A DNA stretch of 64,000 bases, taken from Liolophura sinensis. Taxonomy: Eukaryota > Mollusca > Polyplacophora > Chitonida > Chitonidae. The notes beneath the pieces were generated by a model. That model was not told the DNA's origin, searched no databases, and saw only the letters and a list, made by a program, of their open reading frames with translations. Positions 22,147-30,374 of the stretch are shown here, one piece after another. The stretch's first letter is position 1. Each line of letters begins with the position of its first letter. The position numbers and the translations under genes were made by a program. Location: positions 62,351,249-62,415,248 of the forward strand of contig NC_088295.1 in the NCBI RefSeq assembly GCF_032854445.1, written 5' to 3'.

Positions 22147-23299
22147 GAGCCTAATATACTCGGCATTATAGGAACTGAACTCCTCCGCGACTGAATCGAC
22201 TTCAACCGGCAAAAGGCGCATAGGTCAAAACTTCATGTAAGATATGTTTATTTCAAGCGATCAAATGACAAGTGCATATCCATACAACACATGTGGGAAA
22301 ATTCGTCAGTAACGTGCCAATATCATTGGTTTACTCCGAGCAATCCAGTTTCCACCACCTCCTGGCGTTCAAATAAAAACAATATAATCATATTCAGTGT
22401 ATCGCTTTTTCCTGGACAAACGACTGAAACAAAGAATGAAGCACTCTTCTTACCGATCTGGAAACCTATCAGTGCTGAAACGCCAGCAGGTCAGACAAAA
22501 TTAGGTTGAAGGTATGTCCTTGCGAAAAAAAAAAGGGGGCAAAAGTGGAAAAAAACAGCAAGCCTTAAATAGAACTACCAGAAAACACTGTTGTCTAATG
22601 AACGAACGGTAAGAAGCTCAGATTTACGTTTCGTTAATTTACTCCGTTGAGAATCTGTGTATATGTATATTGAGTCCGAGACATAACCCCTCGTCGTCTG
22701 GGGTTTCTTTCAGAGTTGCTCATTAGTGTCTGCAGTTGTAAAGAGATTCGTCAGTTTTTTTCCCCTCGGCTTCCTAATCCACATAGGCCCTCTTGTGTCG
22801 ATGTGCCCGAGTTTTTCTGACGACCCGCTGGTTGTTCGAGAACTGATATTTCCATATGGTGGGCTGGCTGGTTGCCTACTATTTTAATTTCACGAATGAC
22901 ATTTCCCAAACGGATCTAAGCGTAATAAGCTTCCTTGATATTATAGCCGTCGTAGACCTCAGGGTATAAAAGAGTATCTGGTCTTCCTTTGCAAGAACCT
23001 AGGCAGTATTGTAAGTGACTATACCGTGGTATACGCCAGATAAATATGACACATGTTGCTATTTAACACAGCAAATTGTACGATTAAAATTATACTATTA
23101 TACTTCAGAACGGATGAATGGGGATATACCTGCCCAAAACTCTTACATTCCAAGTTAATTTTCATTTATTACACGTACATGTGCTGGGCATAGTTGTACG
23201 AAAGTGTATTAACTAATACTGGTAATTAGTTAATATCGTACGGTATATCTAAGACTTTAGCCACATTCAGCAGCCAATGTAGTTTCAGAATATAAGAAG
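22147..23299. other. Gene-free stretch
   Basis: No coding signal or repeat recognised, apart from an A-rich run near 22,525-22,555. Confidence 0.4.
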
Positions 23300-23304
23300 A
23301 GTAG
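23300..23304. repeat. Target-site duplication (left)
   Basis: GTAGA directly abuts the LTR end at 23,305. The identical five bases lie at 28,295-28,299. Five bp is the usual duplication size for Ty3/gypsy integrases. Confidence 0.88.
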
Positions 23305-23520
23305 ATGTTATATCCTCTTACAGGTCACCTTCGACCTCCGATGATGGCCGATATGAAGGTAGGGACAATGAAGACCAGCGTCTCATTCAGGCTGCCATCT
23401 TCACCCATCTGCATACTCTGTAAGACAAAAGGGAACAGGTGACGTCAAACAAATCTGTCACGTGACATCTCTTGCGTAATGTGCATTCAGTACACCGGTA
23501 AGTGATTTAAGTACACAACA
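23305..23520 (-). repeat. 3' LTR of the gypsy element
   Basis: 216 bp, about 94% identical by hand count (11 substitutions in about 188 aligned bases) to 28,077-28,294. It differs by two indels: about 18 bp lost near the TGTTGTG start, probably between two TTGTGT repeats, and an extra segment near the ATAACA end. The AATAAA-like site in the other LTR reads GGGTGAA here. Confidence 0.93.
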
Positions 23521-23534
23521 TCCCTCCTCCTCTT
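23521..23534 (-). other. Polypurine tract
   Basis: On the element's sense strand, AAGAGGAGGAGGGA sits immediately before the 3' LTR. This is the expected place and composition for the plus-strand primer. Confidence 0.88.
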
Positions 23535-23760
23535 TAGATTTAGAAATCATCTCTGATTTTGTTTATAAAACAAGAGAGGAGTATTTAATATTGCGGAAAT
23601 CGAATTATTCAGAGCAATATAATAAAATCAAATTCATTACATGTAACAATATCTAATATAAATATATTAGAAAACTAGAATAAAGATATTTCTTAGCTCA
23701 ATAAAACGCAATTAATATTTGGATGAAATTCAACAAAACACTTTGGTATAATAAATTCCT

Positions 23761-23863
23761 CCGGACTCTGGCCGCTTTCCACCCACCATAATGCTGACCG
23801 CCGTGGTACAAGTGAAATATTCTTGAGTACCGCGGAAAAACACCAATCAAATAAAGAAATAAT
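23761..23863 (+). mobile_element. SINE family A fragment nested in the gypsy element
   Basis: 'CCACCCACCATAATGCTGAC', 'AAGTGAAATATTCTTGAGTA' and 'CACCAATCAAATAAAG' identify the family. It is 5'-truncated, lies between the integrase end and the polypurine tract, and is in the orientation opposite to the retrotransposon. It therefore inserted after it. Confidence 0.88.
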
Positions 23864-23924
23864 CATGCATAAACTATTGAATGCGTCGGCTTAAAAGGTT
23901 ACAGTCAAATTAATTTTGCACACT

Positions 23925-24237
23925 TTAGTACCTGTGGAAATCTCTGAAATGATTTGGTTGCTTGTGTTGTCTTATCTGGCTTTGAAGAACAACTGCTTGG
24001 TCACTAACGACATCGGGTACTTGCGTTTCAGAGAAGTCGTCTAAGTCTTCGTGTGCGATCGGGTTGCCCTTTACTTGGCCTGTAAATTTGCGAGCTTTTC
24101 TTGAATTTCGCCGGAGTACTTTGTTGTTGTCAGAAAGGAGAATCAACTGGCTACCTGAGACATGAATTACTGTGAACGGTTCCGGATCAAAATGAGGCAA
24201 TAGCATGTTATGCTTCGGTTGTCACACTAGTAATTTG
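23925..24237 (-). pseudogene. Integrase C-terminal region remnant
   Basis: A separate minus-strand frame, beginning LLPHFDPEPFTVIHVSGSQL and running into VLRRNSRKARKF, matches the C-terminal part of gypsy integrases: a D-P-x-P-F-T-V block, a G-x-x-I/L stretch and R-N-S-x-x-x-K. It is cut off from the rest of integrase by a stop after 24,238. In the intact family this part binds DNA. It ends after about 90 codons with no further domain. Confidence 0.75.
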
Positions 24238-24830
24238 TCACCTATCTTGATTTTGACTTGGCAACACGACGGTGTATTCTTTGTATTTGCGTTTATGTTC
24301 ACCGTTGTGTTTGCGTACCTTTGCTATTTTTGCTTTCGACGGTTTTGGGGTTTTGTCATAGTTTTCAGCTGACAGCAAATCGTCGCGAACAACGCGGTTG
24401 AACAAGAGCAATGAAGGGGCAACACCTGTTGCAGAATGCTGGGTGTTCCTGTAGGTAAACATGCACTCTAGCAAGGAGTCTTGCCGCCGGTTGTTTTCGG
24501 TTCGAGCTTCCTTCAGAGCAGCTTTGAGATTTCTATTGAACCGCTCTACCTCTCCATTTTCAACCACTACGATCAACGTTTCACCAGTTGGTAGAGGTCC
24601 ACAGAGACCAGTTGCCATATGATCCCATTGGTGTTTTGGCATTTTTGTCGGTTTCAACGGCTCAGGTCGTGGCTCTGGACTATTAGTTTGACAGGCGTGG
24701 CAGTTTGACACGACTGTGACAATTTCTGTGTCAATTTTTGGCCACCATACCTTTTCTCGGATTCGTTGTTTCATTTTCACTATGCCCATGTGTTGCAGAA
24801 AGTTGCAGTCGTGAAAGTGAATCGGCAACG
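24238..24830 (-). pseudogene. Integrase remnant with core deletion
   Basis: The frame carries the HHCC zinc-binding region (H...HMG, then R-E-K-V-W-W-P-K-I, then CHAC) and the start of the catalytic core (W-D-H-M-A-T-G-L, P-T-G-E). At about 24,557 the reading jumps from the LIVVV strand straight to ENGEVERFNRN. In family members these are about 80-90 residues apart and enclose the first catalytic Asp region and the second Asp. The copy thus lacks the DDE core and cannot catalyse integration. Downstream YRNTQHSATGVAP and LLFNR are intact. The frame differs from that of RNase H, so a deletion or frameshift also separates the two. Confidence 0.88.
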
Positions 24831-25465
24831 TTTTGTGACCCTGGTTTGTACACCACATTGAAGCTGTACGGTTGCAAGGGAAGTGACCAACGTTCAGTGC
24901 GAGCGGGTGGTCTGGATGTCGGGCTGTATATGATCTGGAGCGGTTTGTGATCAGTAACCAACTCAAAAGCGGGTGGTCTGGATGTCGGGCTGTATATGAT
25001 CTGGAGCGGTTTGTGATCAGTAACCAACTCAAAAGCGGGTGGTCTGGATGTCGGGCTGTATATGATCTGGAGCGGTTTGTGATCAGTAACCAACTCAAAA
25101 GCGGGTGGTCTGGATGTCGGGCTGTATATGATCTGGAGCGGTTTGTGATCAGTAACCAACTCAAAAGCGGGTGGTCTGGATGTCGGGCTGTATATGATCT
25201 GGAGCGGTTTGTGATCAGTAACCAACTCAAAAGCGGGTGGTCTGGATGTCGGTCTGTATATGATCTGGAGCGGTTTGTGATCAGTAACCAACTCAAACTA
25301 TGCCATAAAGGTAAAGATGGAACCTTTCACATCCCCGTACAACAGCAAGGGCCTCTCGTTCCGTTTGAGAGTAACGTCGTTCTGTGTCAGCCAGTGCACG
25401 AGAGTAGGTAGGTAGGGTTGTAGAATGCCATAACTTGATCACTCGTCAGCTTCGATTTCAGAAGA
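24731..25465 (-). pseudogene. RNase H domain remnant with expanded TDHKPL segment
   Basis: Sense-strand order: TERRYSQTEREALAVV (around 25,395-25,340, with the catalytic Glu), GCERFHLYLYGI, then a one-base shift near 25,298, then FELVTDHKPLQIIY (catalytic Asp in TDH). Next come a repeated segment, then RTERWSLPLQPY, VVYKPGSQNVADSLSRL (DSLS end motif) and a drift out of frame. In the intact family this domain degrades the RNA strand of the RNA-DNA hybrid. Six copies of the 22-residue TDHKPL segment, where one is normal, would wreck the fold even without the frameshift. Confidence 0.88.
24903..25298. repeat. Six tandem copies of a 66-bp RNase H segment
   Basis: Units begin at 24,903, 24,969, 25,035, 25,101, 25,167 and 25,233, exactly 66 bp apart. 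By eye they are identical, except for G-to-T in the last unit (RPTS instead of SPTS in protein). Each encodes 22 residues with TDHKPLQIIY. Because 66 is a multiple of three and the unit lacks stops in several frames, long frames open on both strands. These are artefacts, not genes. Confidence 0.97.
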
Positions 25466-25645
25466 TCAAACACTTTTTGATGTTCTCATGTCCATGACCA
25501 TGTAGATTTCTTCCTGGTCAGATCTCGCCGCGGGGCGGTAGTTATACTGTAGTCGGAAATGAACCGAGCAACATAGTTTATGAGGCCCAGAAAACTGCAA
25601 AGTTCGGAAACCTTTTCTGGCTCTCGAGTATTTTGAATCGAAAAC
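25395..25645 (-). pseudogene. RT connection / thumb region remnant
   Basis: In a third frame, the element reads E-P-E-K-V-S-E-L-C-S-F-L-G-L-I-N-Y, then F-I-S-D-Y-S, and, after an in-frame TGA near 25,484, EHQKVFDLLKSKL. This is the usual link between reverse transcriptase and RNase H (KVxELxxFLGxxNYxxxFI...F..LK..L). Confidence 0.75.
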
Positions 25646-26426
25646 ACTTTGGATTATGTCCGGGATATTCCCTTCACCCAAAATAATGTGACCCATGAAA
25701 GTCAGTTCACTTGCACTGAAGATGCATTTGTCTTTGTTCAAAGTCACAACGGAAGAATGCACTTTGTCGAGAACTGCACGTAAACGGGCATCGTGTTCGT
25801 CGCGTGTCGATCCGTAAACGATGATGTCATCGGAGAGATTTCGCGTGCCATAGCAGTCGGCTATGACTTGTTGGATACAGTGTTGATAGCATTCTGATGC
25901 ATTTTTCAAACCAAACATAAGGTGTTTGTAGCGAAAAAGACCACGGTGTGTGACAAAGGTAGTTATCTCGCGAGATTCCGGGGCTAGTTCGATTTGATGG
26001 AAGCCCATCGTCAAATCCAGCTTCGTCCCGCCATGCATGTCTTACCTCATCCACGGTGGGAATTGGATGTATCAAGGCACGGTTCGCACTGCGCATGTGT
26101 ACACATATACGGACTTCGCCATTGGATTTCGGTACGACTAGTAAAGGAGAAACCCAAGTCGACGGACCGGTAGGAGGCTCAATAACACCAGCTTCTAACA
26201 ACTCATCCAGTTTTTTGTCCACTTTCTAACGTGTAACAAACGGTAGACGGCGTATGGGCTGAACAACTGGAGTGACTGTTTTATCAACATGTATGTGCAG
26301 CTGAAAATCTTTAAGTTTACCTAAACCTCCAAAGATTTCGTGATTAGATACGTCACCTTCAAAGTCACTGGATTTTTCACCATTTACACTTGTGGTACTC
26401 TGATACGTAGCACACCTAAGTGGCAA
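25640..26426 (-). pseudogene. Reverse transcriptase remnant
   Basis: The fingers read PIRRLPFVTR, then an in-frame TAG near 26,224, then KKLDELLEAGVIEP, STWVSPLLVVPKSNGEVRIC and PIPTVDEV. A frameshift near 26,040 moves the palm into another frame: TKLDLTMGFHQIEL, GLFRYKHLMFGLKNASECYQ, and the catalytic LSDDIIVYG. 'SDD' is frequent where other families have 'YVDD' or 'YIDD'. GHIILGEG follows before another frameshift near 25,640. About 15-20 residues seem missing between PTVDEV and KLDL. Both catalytic Asp positions survive, but the gene cannot give one protein. Confidence 0.93.
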
Positions 26427-26690
26427 GATGTAGCACGTCCCAATAAAGATTGGTGATTACCTGGTATTACAAGAAATGTAGCATTTAGAGAAATATTGCC
26501 AACTGTAACTCTAGCATTAAATGGACCAACAATGGTGAGTGGGTCTGTAGAGGCGTAGATAAGAACTTTTTTCTTAGCTTTCTGAAGTGGAATGTGAGAG
26601 AATTTGGCTGTGTATAAATTTTCACTGCTCAAACTTACTGAAGACCCAGAATCAACCAATACTGATACATTTTGACCATCAATATCAACA
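26384..26690 (-). pseudogene. Retropepsin (aspartic protease) remnant
   Basis: The frame contains NVDIDGQNVSVLVDSGSSVS, where VDSGSS is the aspartic protease active site (D-S-G). The flap region follows, and the closing motif SLLGRATSCHLGVL (L-L-G-R-x-x) completes the family pattern. A TAA lies upstream in frame. In the intact element this enzyme cuts the Gag-Pol polyprotein. Confidence 0.85.
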
Positions 26691-26746
26691 TTTATCTCGG
26701 CACTGCTAGTTTAAACATTTGTTGCATGTTTGTTTGTATTGTGTTG

Positions 26747-27080
26747 TCAACATTTGCTGCTGTTGAGTTCACAGCATTGTTCACAATACTGTAAAGCGTT
26801 GAAACATTTGTTGCAACTGTTGACATCCTGTTGTCGACTGGCACCGGAGGGTTTGCTTACATGTTCCTGGCTGTTTAGAATAGGCAGTCTGGTGATGTCA
26901 AACACAAAATTGTCGTCTAATGAAGACAGTTCGTCAGCACCGGTGAAATTCTCAGATTTACGAAATTGTTTCCTTCGGTCAAATTTCTTCTGTTTTTGAC
27001 ACACTGAAGAAAGTGTCCGCGTATACCACAGTTACGACAGTTTTGATTCATCGCGACTGTACGTTTATCAGCAAGATGTT
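26747..27080 (-). pseudogene. Nucleocapsid zinc-knuckle and linker remnant
   Basis: On the sense strand near 27,050-27,010, CRNCGIRGHFLQC reads as a CCHC knuckle (C-x2-C-x4-H-x3-C). The usual spacing has four residues before the last Cys, so one is missing. A partial first knuckle (CGSYKHLADK) precedes it. The downstream linker (KFDRRKQFRKSENFTGADEL) is unstructured. NC binds the element's RNA in working copies. Confidence 0.7.
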
Positions 27081-27699
27081 TGTAGGATCCGCATCGGAAG
27101 AATTGTCTTTCCTTGACGATTTAGATTTTCCGGACTGTCGAAATTTAACCTGATAAACTTCTTCCTTCACAAGAGGTGTGGGAGCCGGGAAATTATCGGC
27201 AGAATGACTGGTCTCAATTTGTCGGACGTGGCTATCAGCTGTCTCGGTCAGTCGAGCAATGTTTAGTAGAGAATCAAGCGTCCGGTCGGGGTCGCTGAGG
27301 AATCGTCGAAATCGAACATCTCGGCATTTATCGATGATCTGATCTTTCAGTATTTCTTCAGTTTGAGACCAAATGAACAAGTGAAGACAAAACTCTCAGC
27401 CTTGTGCAGAAAGATTCAATTGACTCACTCTCTTTCTGCGAAGCTTGTCTGAACATGTGACGTTCAAATGCTATATTCCGCTTTGGCTGGAAGCATTTTG
27501 TAATTGCTGTGTCGAAAGATGCTGGACGGTCCTCTTCGATTTCCTCGGTGAGCGTATCGAAAAAATTTCTTGAACTGCAGGTCCGTTGAGACGAACCAGA
27601 AATGCTCTCTTCAGGACGTTGTCTGTAACACCAGACGCTTCGAGGTAGTATCTGAATGAATATTATATATATTTTTTCATTTCTGTTATTTCGTGACAC
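27048..27699 (-). pseudogene. Gag remnant
   Basis: Two overlapping minus-strand frames form one capsid-like region. The first has FQPKRNIAFERHMFRQASQK then ESIESFCTRLRVL; after a frameshift near 27,380-27,400 it continues LKDQIIDKCRDVRFRRFL and LDSLLNIARLTETAD. The pattern (ERxxFR, ESIxxFxTRLRxL, DQIIxxC, RxxLL) is that of gypsy Gag. The start codon cannot be placed, as the N-terminal part does not read through. Confidence 0.85.
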
Positions 27700-28058
27700 A
27701 GTGTAACAATTTATTTTAATTGCAAATTATTAAAGTTATTTTCACTAGAAATTTTTCAAATGGTTACCTAGACGCCAAAAGGGGTCAAATTGCAAACAGA
27801 GCTGCAAAAAGAGCTACAAACACAAAGGTGGGGATAAACTTTTATACTTCATTTATATTTCAACTCATGATTATGCCCCGTAAAACAACCATGAATTCCA
27901 AACTGATTAACGGTCCATGTGCCTCATCTTTGCGCAACACAGTTAGCATGTGGATCAAATGCTTGAATTCGAATAAGTTCATCATTTGCGCCTTTGTGCC
28001 CAATGTTCACAAGAAATATGAGCAAACTCAAAGTTGAGGCACTTTGTTGAACTTTTTC

Positions 28059-28076
28059 CGAAATCCTCCTCGCCAG
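28059..28076 (-). other. Primer-binding site
   Basis: Directly inside the 5' LTR the sense strand reads CTGGCGAGGAGGATTTCG. The TGG start next to the LTR end is the normal form of a site pairing with a tRNA 3' CCA. The tRNA species is not assigned. Confidence 0.75.
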
Positions 28077-28294
28077 TGTTATATTTCCGACCTCCGATGA
28101 TGGTGGATATGAAGGTAGGGACAATGAAGTCCAGTGTCTCATTCAGGCTGCCATCTTTATTCATCTGCATACTCTGTAAGACAAAAGGGAACAGGTGACG
28201 TCAAACAAATCTATCACGTGACATCTCTTGCGTAATGCGCATTCAGTACACCTGTTAGTGATTTAAGTACACAATATAATATGTAAACACAACA
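28077..28294 (-). repeat. 5' LTR of the gypsy element
   Basis: 218 bp, starting TGTTGTGTTTAC and ending ATAACA on the sense strand. An AATAAA sits within 'GCAGATGAATAAAGATGG' and may be the polyadenylation signal. The short open frame here (SLNETLDFIVPTFIS) is explained by the LTR, and a TCTTACAG word in it only mimics a splice acceptor. Confidence 0.94.
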
Positions 28295-28299
28295 GTAGA
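28295..28299. repeat. Target-site duplication (right)
   Basis: GTAGA, identical to 23,300-23,304. Confidence 0.88.
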
Positions 28300-28805
28300 T
28301 TTAGTTCCTATTACAAAGCTGAATACTTGGCTTAAAGTTAAATCTGGTAATATGTCTTTAAATAGTTTTGAACAACCACGGGCCCTGTTTAACGCCGTAC
28401 TAAATACATCTCCACTTTTTGCAGGTTTACCGCGGAAATTAATCCCCGAACTTAAAGTCGTCGCTGAACAAGAGCAAGATTTCGAGATTACGGCCTCCTT
28501 GGCCAGCGACCCATGGGAGAGCAACTAATGAGTTAGTCCACTAATCTTGATGAATTATACGTAAGATACGTATTACACATAACAGAACTTAATCCAGTCA
28601 ACTGATATATTATACTAACATCAGGATCTGATATACAAGTATCAAAACCTTAAGCCCGTCCTAAAATAGTATCATCCAGATCTACTGCTTTCGTTGCATG
28701 AAGCTACCTCACCAACATTTTGCACAGCCTTCTCCTGTGATTAAACAGCAGTATTTTGAGTAATTCTAGACTAGTGATGTCTAGTAAATTGCATTTGGCA
28801 TCACC
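28300..28805. other. Gene-free stretch
   Basis: No domain is recognised in the one minus-strand frame at 28,255-28,524, which also overlaps the LTR. Confidence 0.4.
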
Positions 28806-28807
28806 GC

Positions 28808-28990
28808 TTTTCTTACCTAATTCTGTTTAAGCCATGATGATGCTAAGGGGCGTATACGTCGCTAATTTTTTAATCATAAAAATGAACAGTCGGAATAAAA
28901 TCCTGACTGAGGTAAACTGACAAGCAACTGTGTTTCACCGTTTACACGTGAGAACTATCACATTTTCGTCACTTTCTCTGGTTTCTCTCC
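28808..28990 (-). repeat. Dispersed repeat 'D', minus-strand copy
   Basis: 'AAGCCATGATGATGCTAAGG' then 'GGCGTATACG', 'GGAATAAAATCCTGACTGAG', 'GTTTACACGTG' and 'TATCACATTTTCGTC' match the family in reverse complement. Confidence 0.65.
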
Positions 28991-29589
28991 CTAAACTGCA
29001 GTTTTTTTTTTCACGTTATATTCCTTTATTTTTCTCAAAAAAATAGTCACATGAAGAGTCACGTCGTAAGCTTTACAATTTCAAATTTGAATCGCCTAGG
29101 GGTGAGAGAAGGAGCAAATCTTGTTCAGTTTACATTTAACGTAATTCAAGAGTCAGCTACCTTTACATGCTTAGGTATTTATTTTTCTGACTTCTTGTGG
29201 TAGTTTGAAAGTCGGCCATTGGACAAATACGTACATTCTAGATGTAACATACAGGAAGTTCATCGCACAGCGTATGTAGATAAAATTTGCCGTACCATTT
29301 GGTGTCAGCCCCTTGAAGCCGTCAGCGCTTTTTCTTAGGTACTAATTAAAAAGTAGAATGCGCCCAGTTTTTACTTTTTGTACTGAACTTTAATCCATAA
29401 AGAATAAACGACAATGTAAACTAGGTTATGCAGCATGAGTCCACCGATATCCGTGTTAACAGTACTTTTCTTCGAACCGACGTTTTTGTCAACGTCATGT
29501 CACGTCGCCATTTACATGTGGTAGATTCATGTAGTAAGCCGACAAAAGCGAAAAACATTTTCAAAAAATACAACATAGAGAGTCAAACG

Positions 29590-29800
29590 AGAGCAGTCGC
29601 GACAATGTAATAGTTGGTAAACGATCACACGTATAGAGATTTATTCTAACTGTTCGTGAATGTGTTAACAAAAAGGCAAGCTACACACCCCTGAGCAACA
29701 TGGAGTAAGCAAACTTAAATAAAAAAAACTAGCGTAATGACAGTTGCCACTTATCAGACGCCACTGGTATAAAATTTCTCATCAAATTTGACGCACAGCC
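29590..29800 (+). repeat. Dispersed repeat 'D', plus-strand copy, shortened
   Basis: 'GCGACAATGTAATAGTTGGT', 'AACGATCACACGTA', 'TTATTCTAACTGTTCGTGAA' and 'ACACCCCTGAGCAACATGG' match the family. The 'GGTGAAATACGGCCTC' part is deleted. Confidence 0.6.
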
Positions 29801-30114
29801 ACATTGAAGTGATGCAAATGTACCACGCCTCAAGGCTGATTAATTCAGTACAATGTGCCTGTACTTAGAGTACTTATACTTGTTGTCTGTTAGATACGGT
29901 TATATGTAATGTTCATTCCAGCTTAGCCAAGATTGAATTTTCTATGTTATGCCTTAATAACGAAAGAGAGTAAAGTACATTATCCGCATTTCCCATGTCT
30001 AAACCACACCAGTATAGTATAACTATATTATGGGTGTATAAGGCGTGCTGGTCAGTGTCCTCCATGTTATATTCTAAAAAGTAGTACTGCAACATGGTTG
30101 TGAAAAAACAAAAA

Positions 30115-30370
30115 CAAAGCACAGCCACGTCAGCTTGATAGTTGGCAAATGATCACACGTAACAGGTGAAATCCGGCCTCAATTTGTCTCAGTCAGGGAT
30201 TTATTATAACTGCTCGCGTAAATGCTTAAAAAAAAATAACTTATATGTCCCCTAGCACCAAGGCTTAAGAAAAAGTTATACGTAAAAATGCAGTGACGTT
30301 AACAGCTATTTAACAGAGGTCACTGATCTAGAATCGCTCAGAATGCTGTGTTTCCTTCACATATAATCAG
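30115..30370 (+). repeat. Dispersed repeat 'D', plus-strand copy
   Basis: One of the better copies: 'TAGTTGGCAAATGATCACAC', 'GTAACAGGTGAAATCCGGCC', 'TAACTGCTCGCGTAAATGCT', 'CCCCTAGCACCAAGGCTTAA', 'GTCACTGATCTAGAATCGCT' and 'CAGAATGCTGTGTTTCC'. Confidence 0.7.
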
Positions 30371-30374
30371 CATT

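Larger units (their letters stand above)
23305..28294 (-). mobile_element. Degraded Ty3/gypsy LTR retrotransposon, complete boundaries
   Basis: A 4990-bp element on the minus strand. Target-site duplication GTAGA lies outside both ends (23,300-23,304 and 28,295-28,299). Terminal repeats start TGTTGTG and end ATAACA on the element's sense strand. From 5' to 3' it has LTR, primer-binding site, gag, nucleocapsid, retropepsin, reverse transcriptase, RNase H, integrase, polypurine tract and LTR. This PR-RT-RH-IN order is that of Ty3/gypsy (Metaviridae), and motif wording resembles copies annotated as K02A2.6-like in invertebrates. No env frame is present. In-frame stops, frameshifts and deletions disable every enzyme. 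A SINE has inserted near its 3' end. Confidence 0.95.

Noticed and set aside
24947-25411. Plus-strand 154-codon repetitive frame
   Set aside because: It is the antisense reading of the 66-bp RNase H repeat.
28090-28170. Exon-like peptide (SLNETLDFIVPTFIS) with a TCTTACAG acceptor, apparently duplicated at 23,340-23,420
   Set aside because: Both copies lie in the LTRs of the gypsy element, whose ends are fixed by target-site duplication, primer-binding site and polypurine tract. The duplication is the LTR pair, not a duplicated exon.
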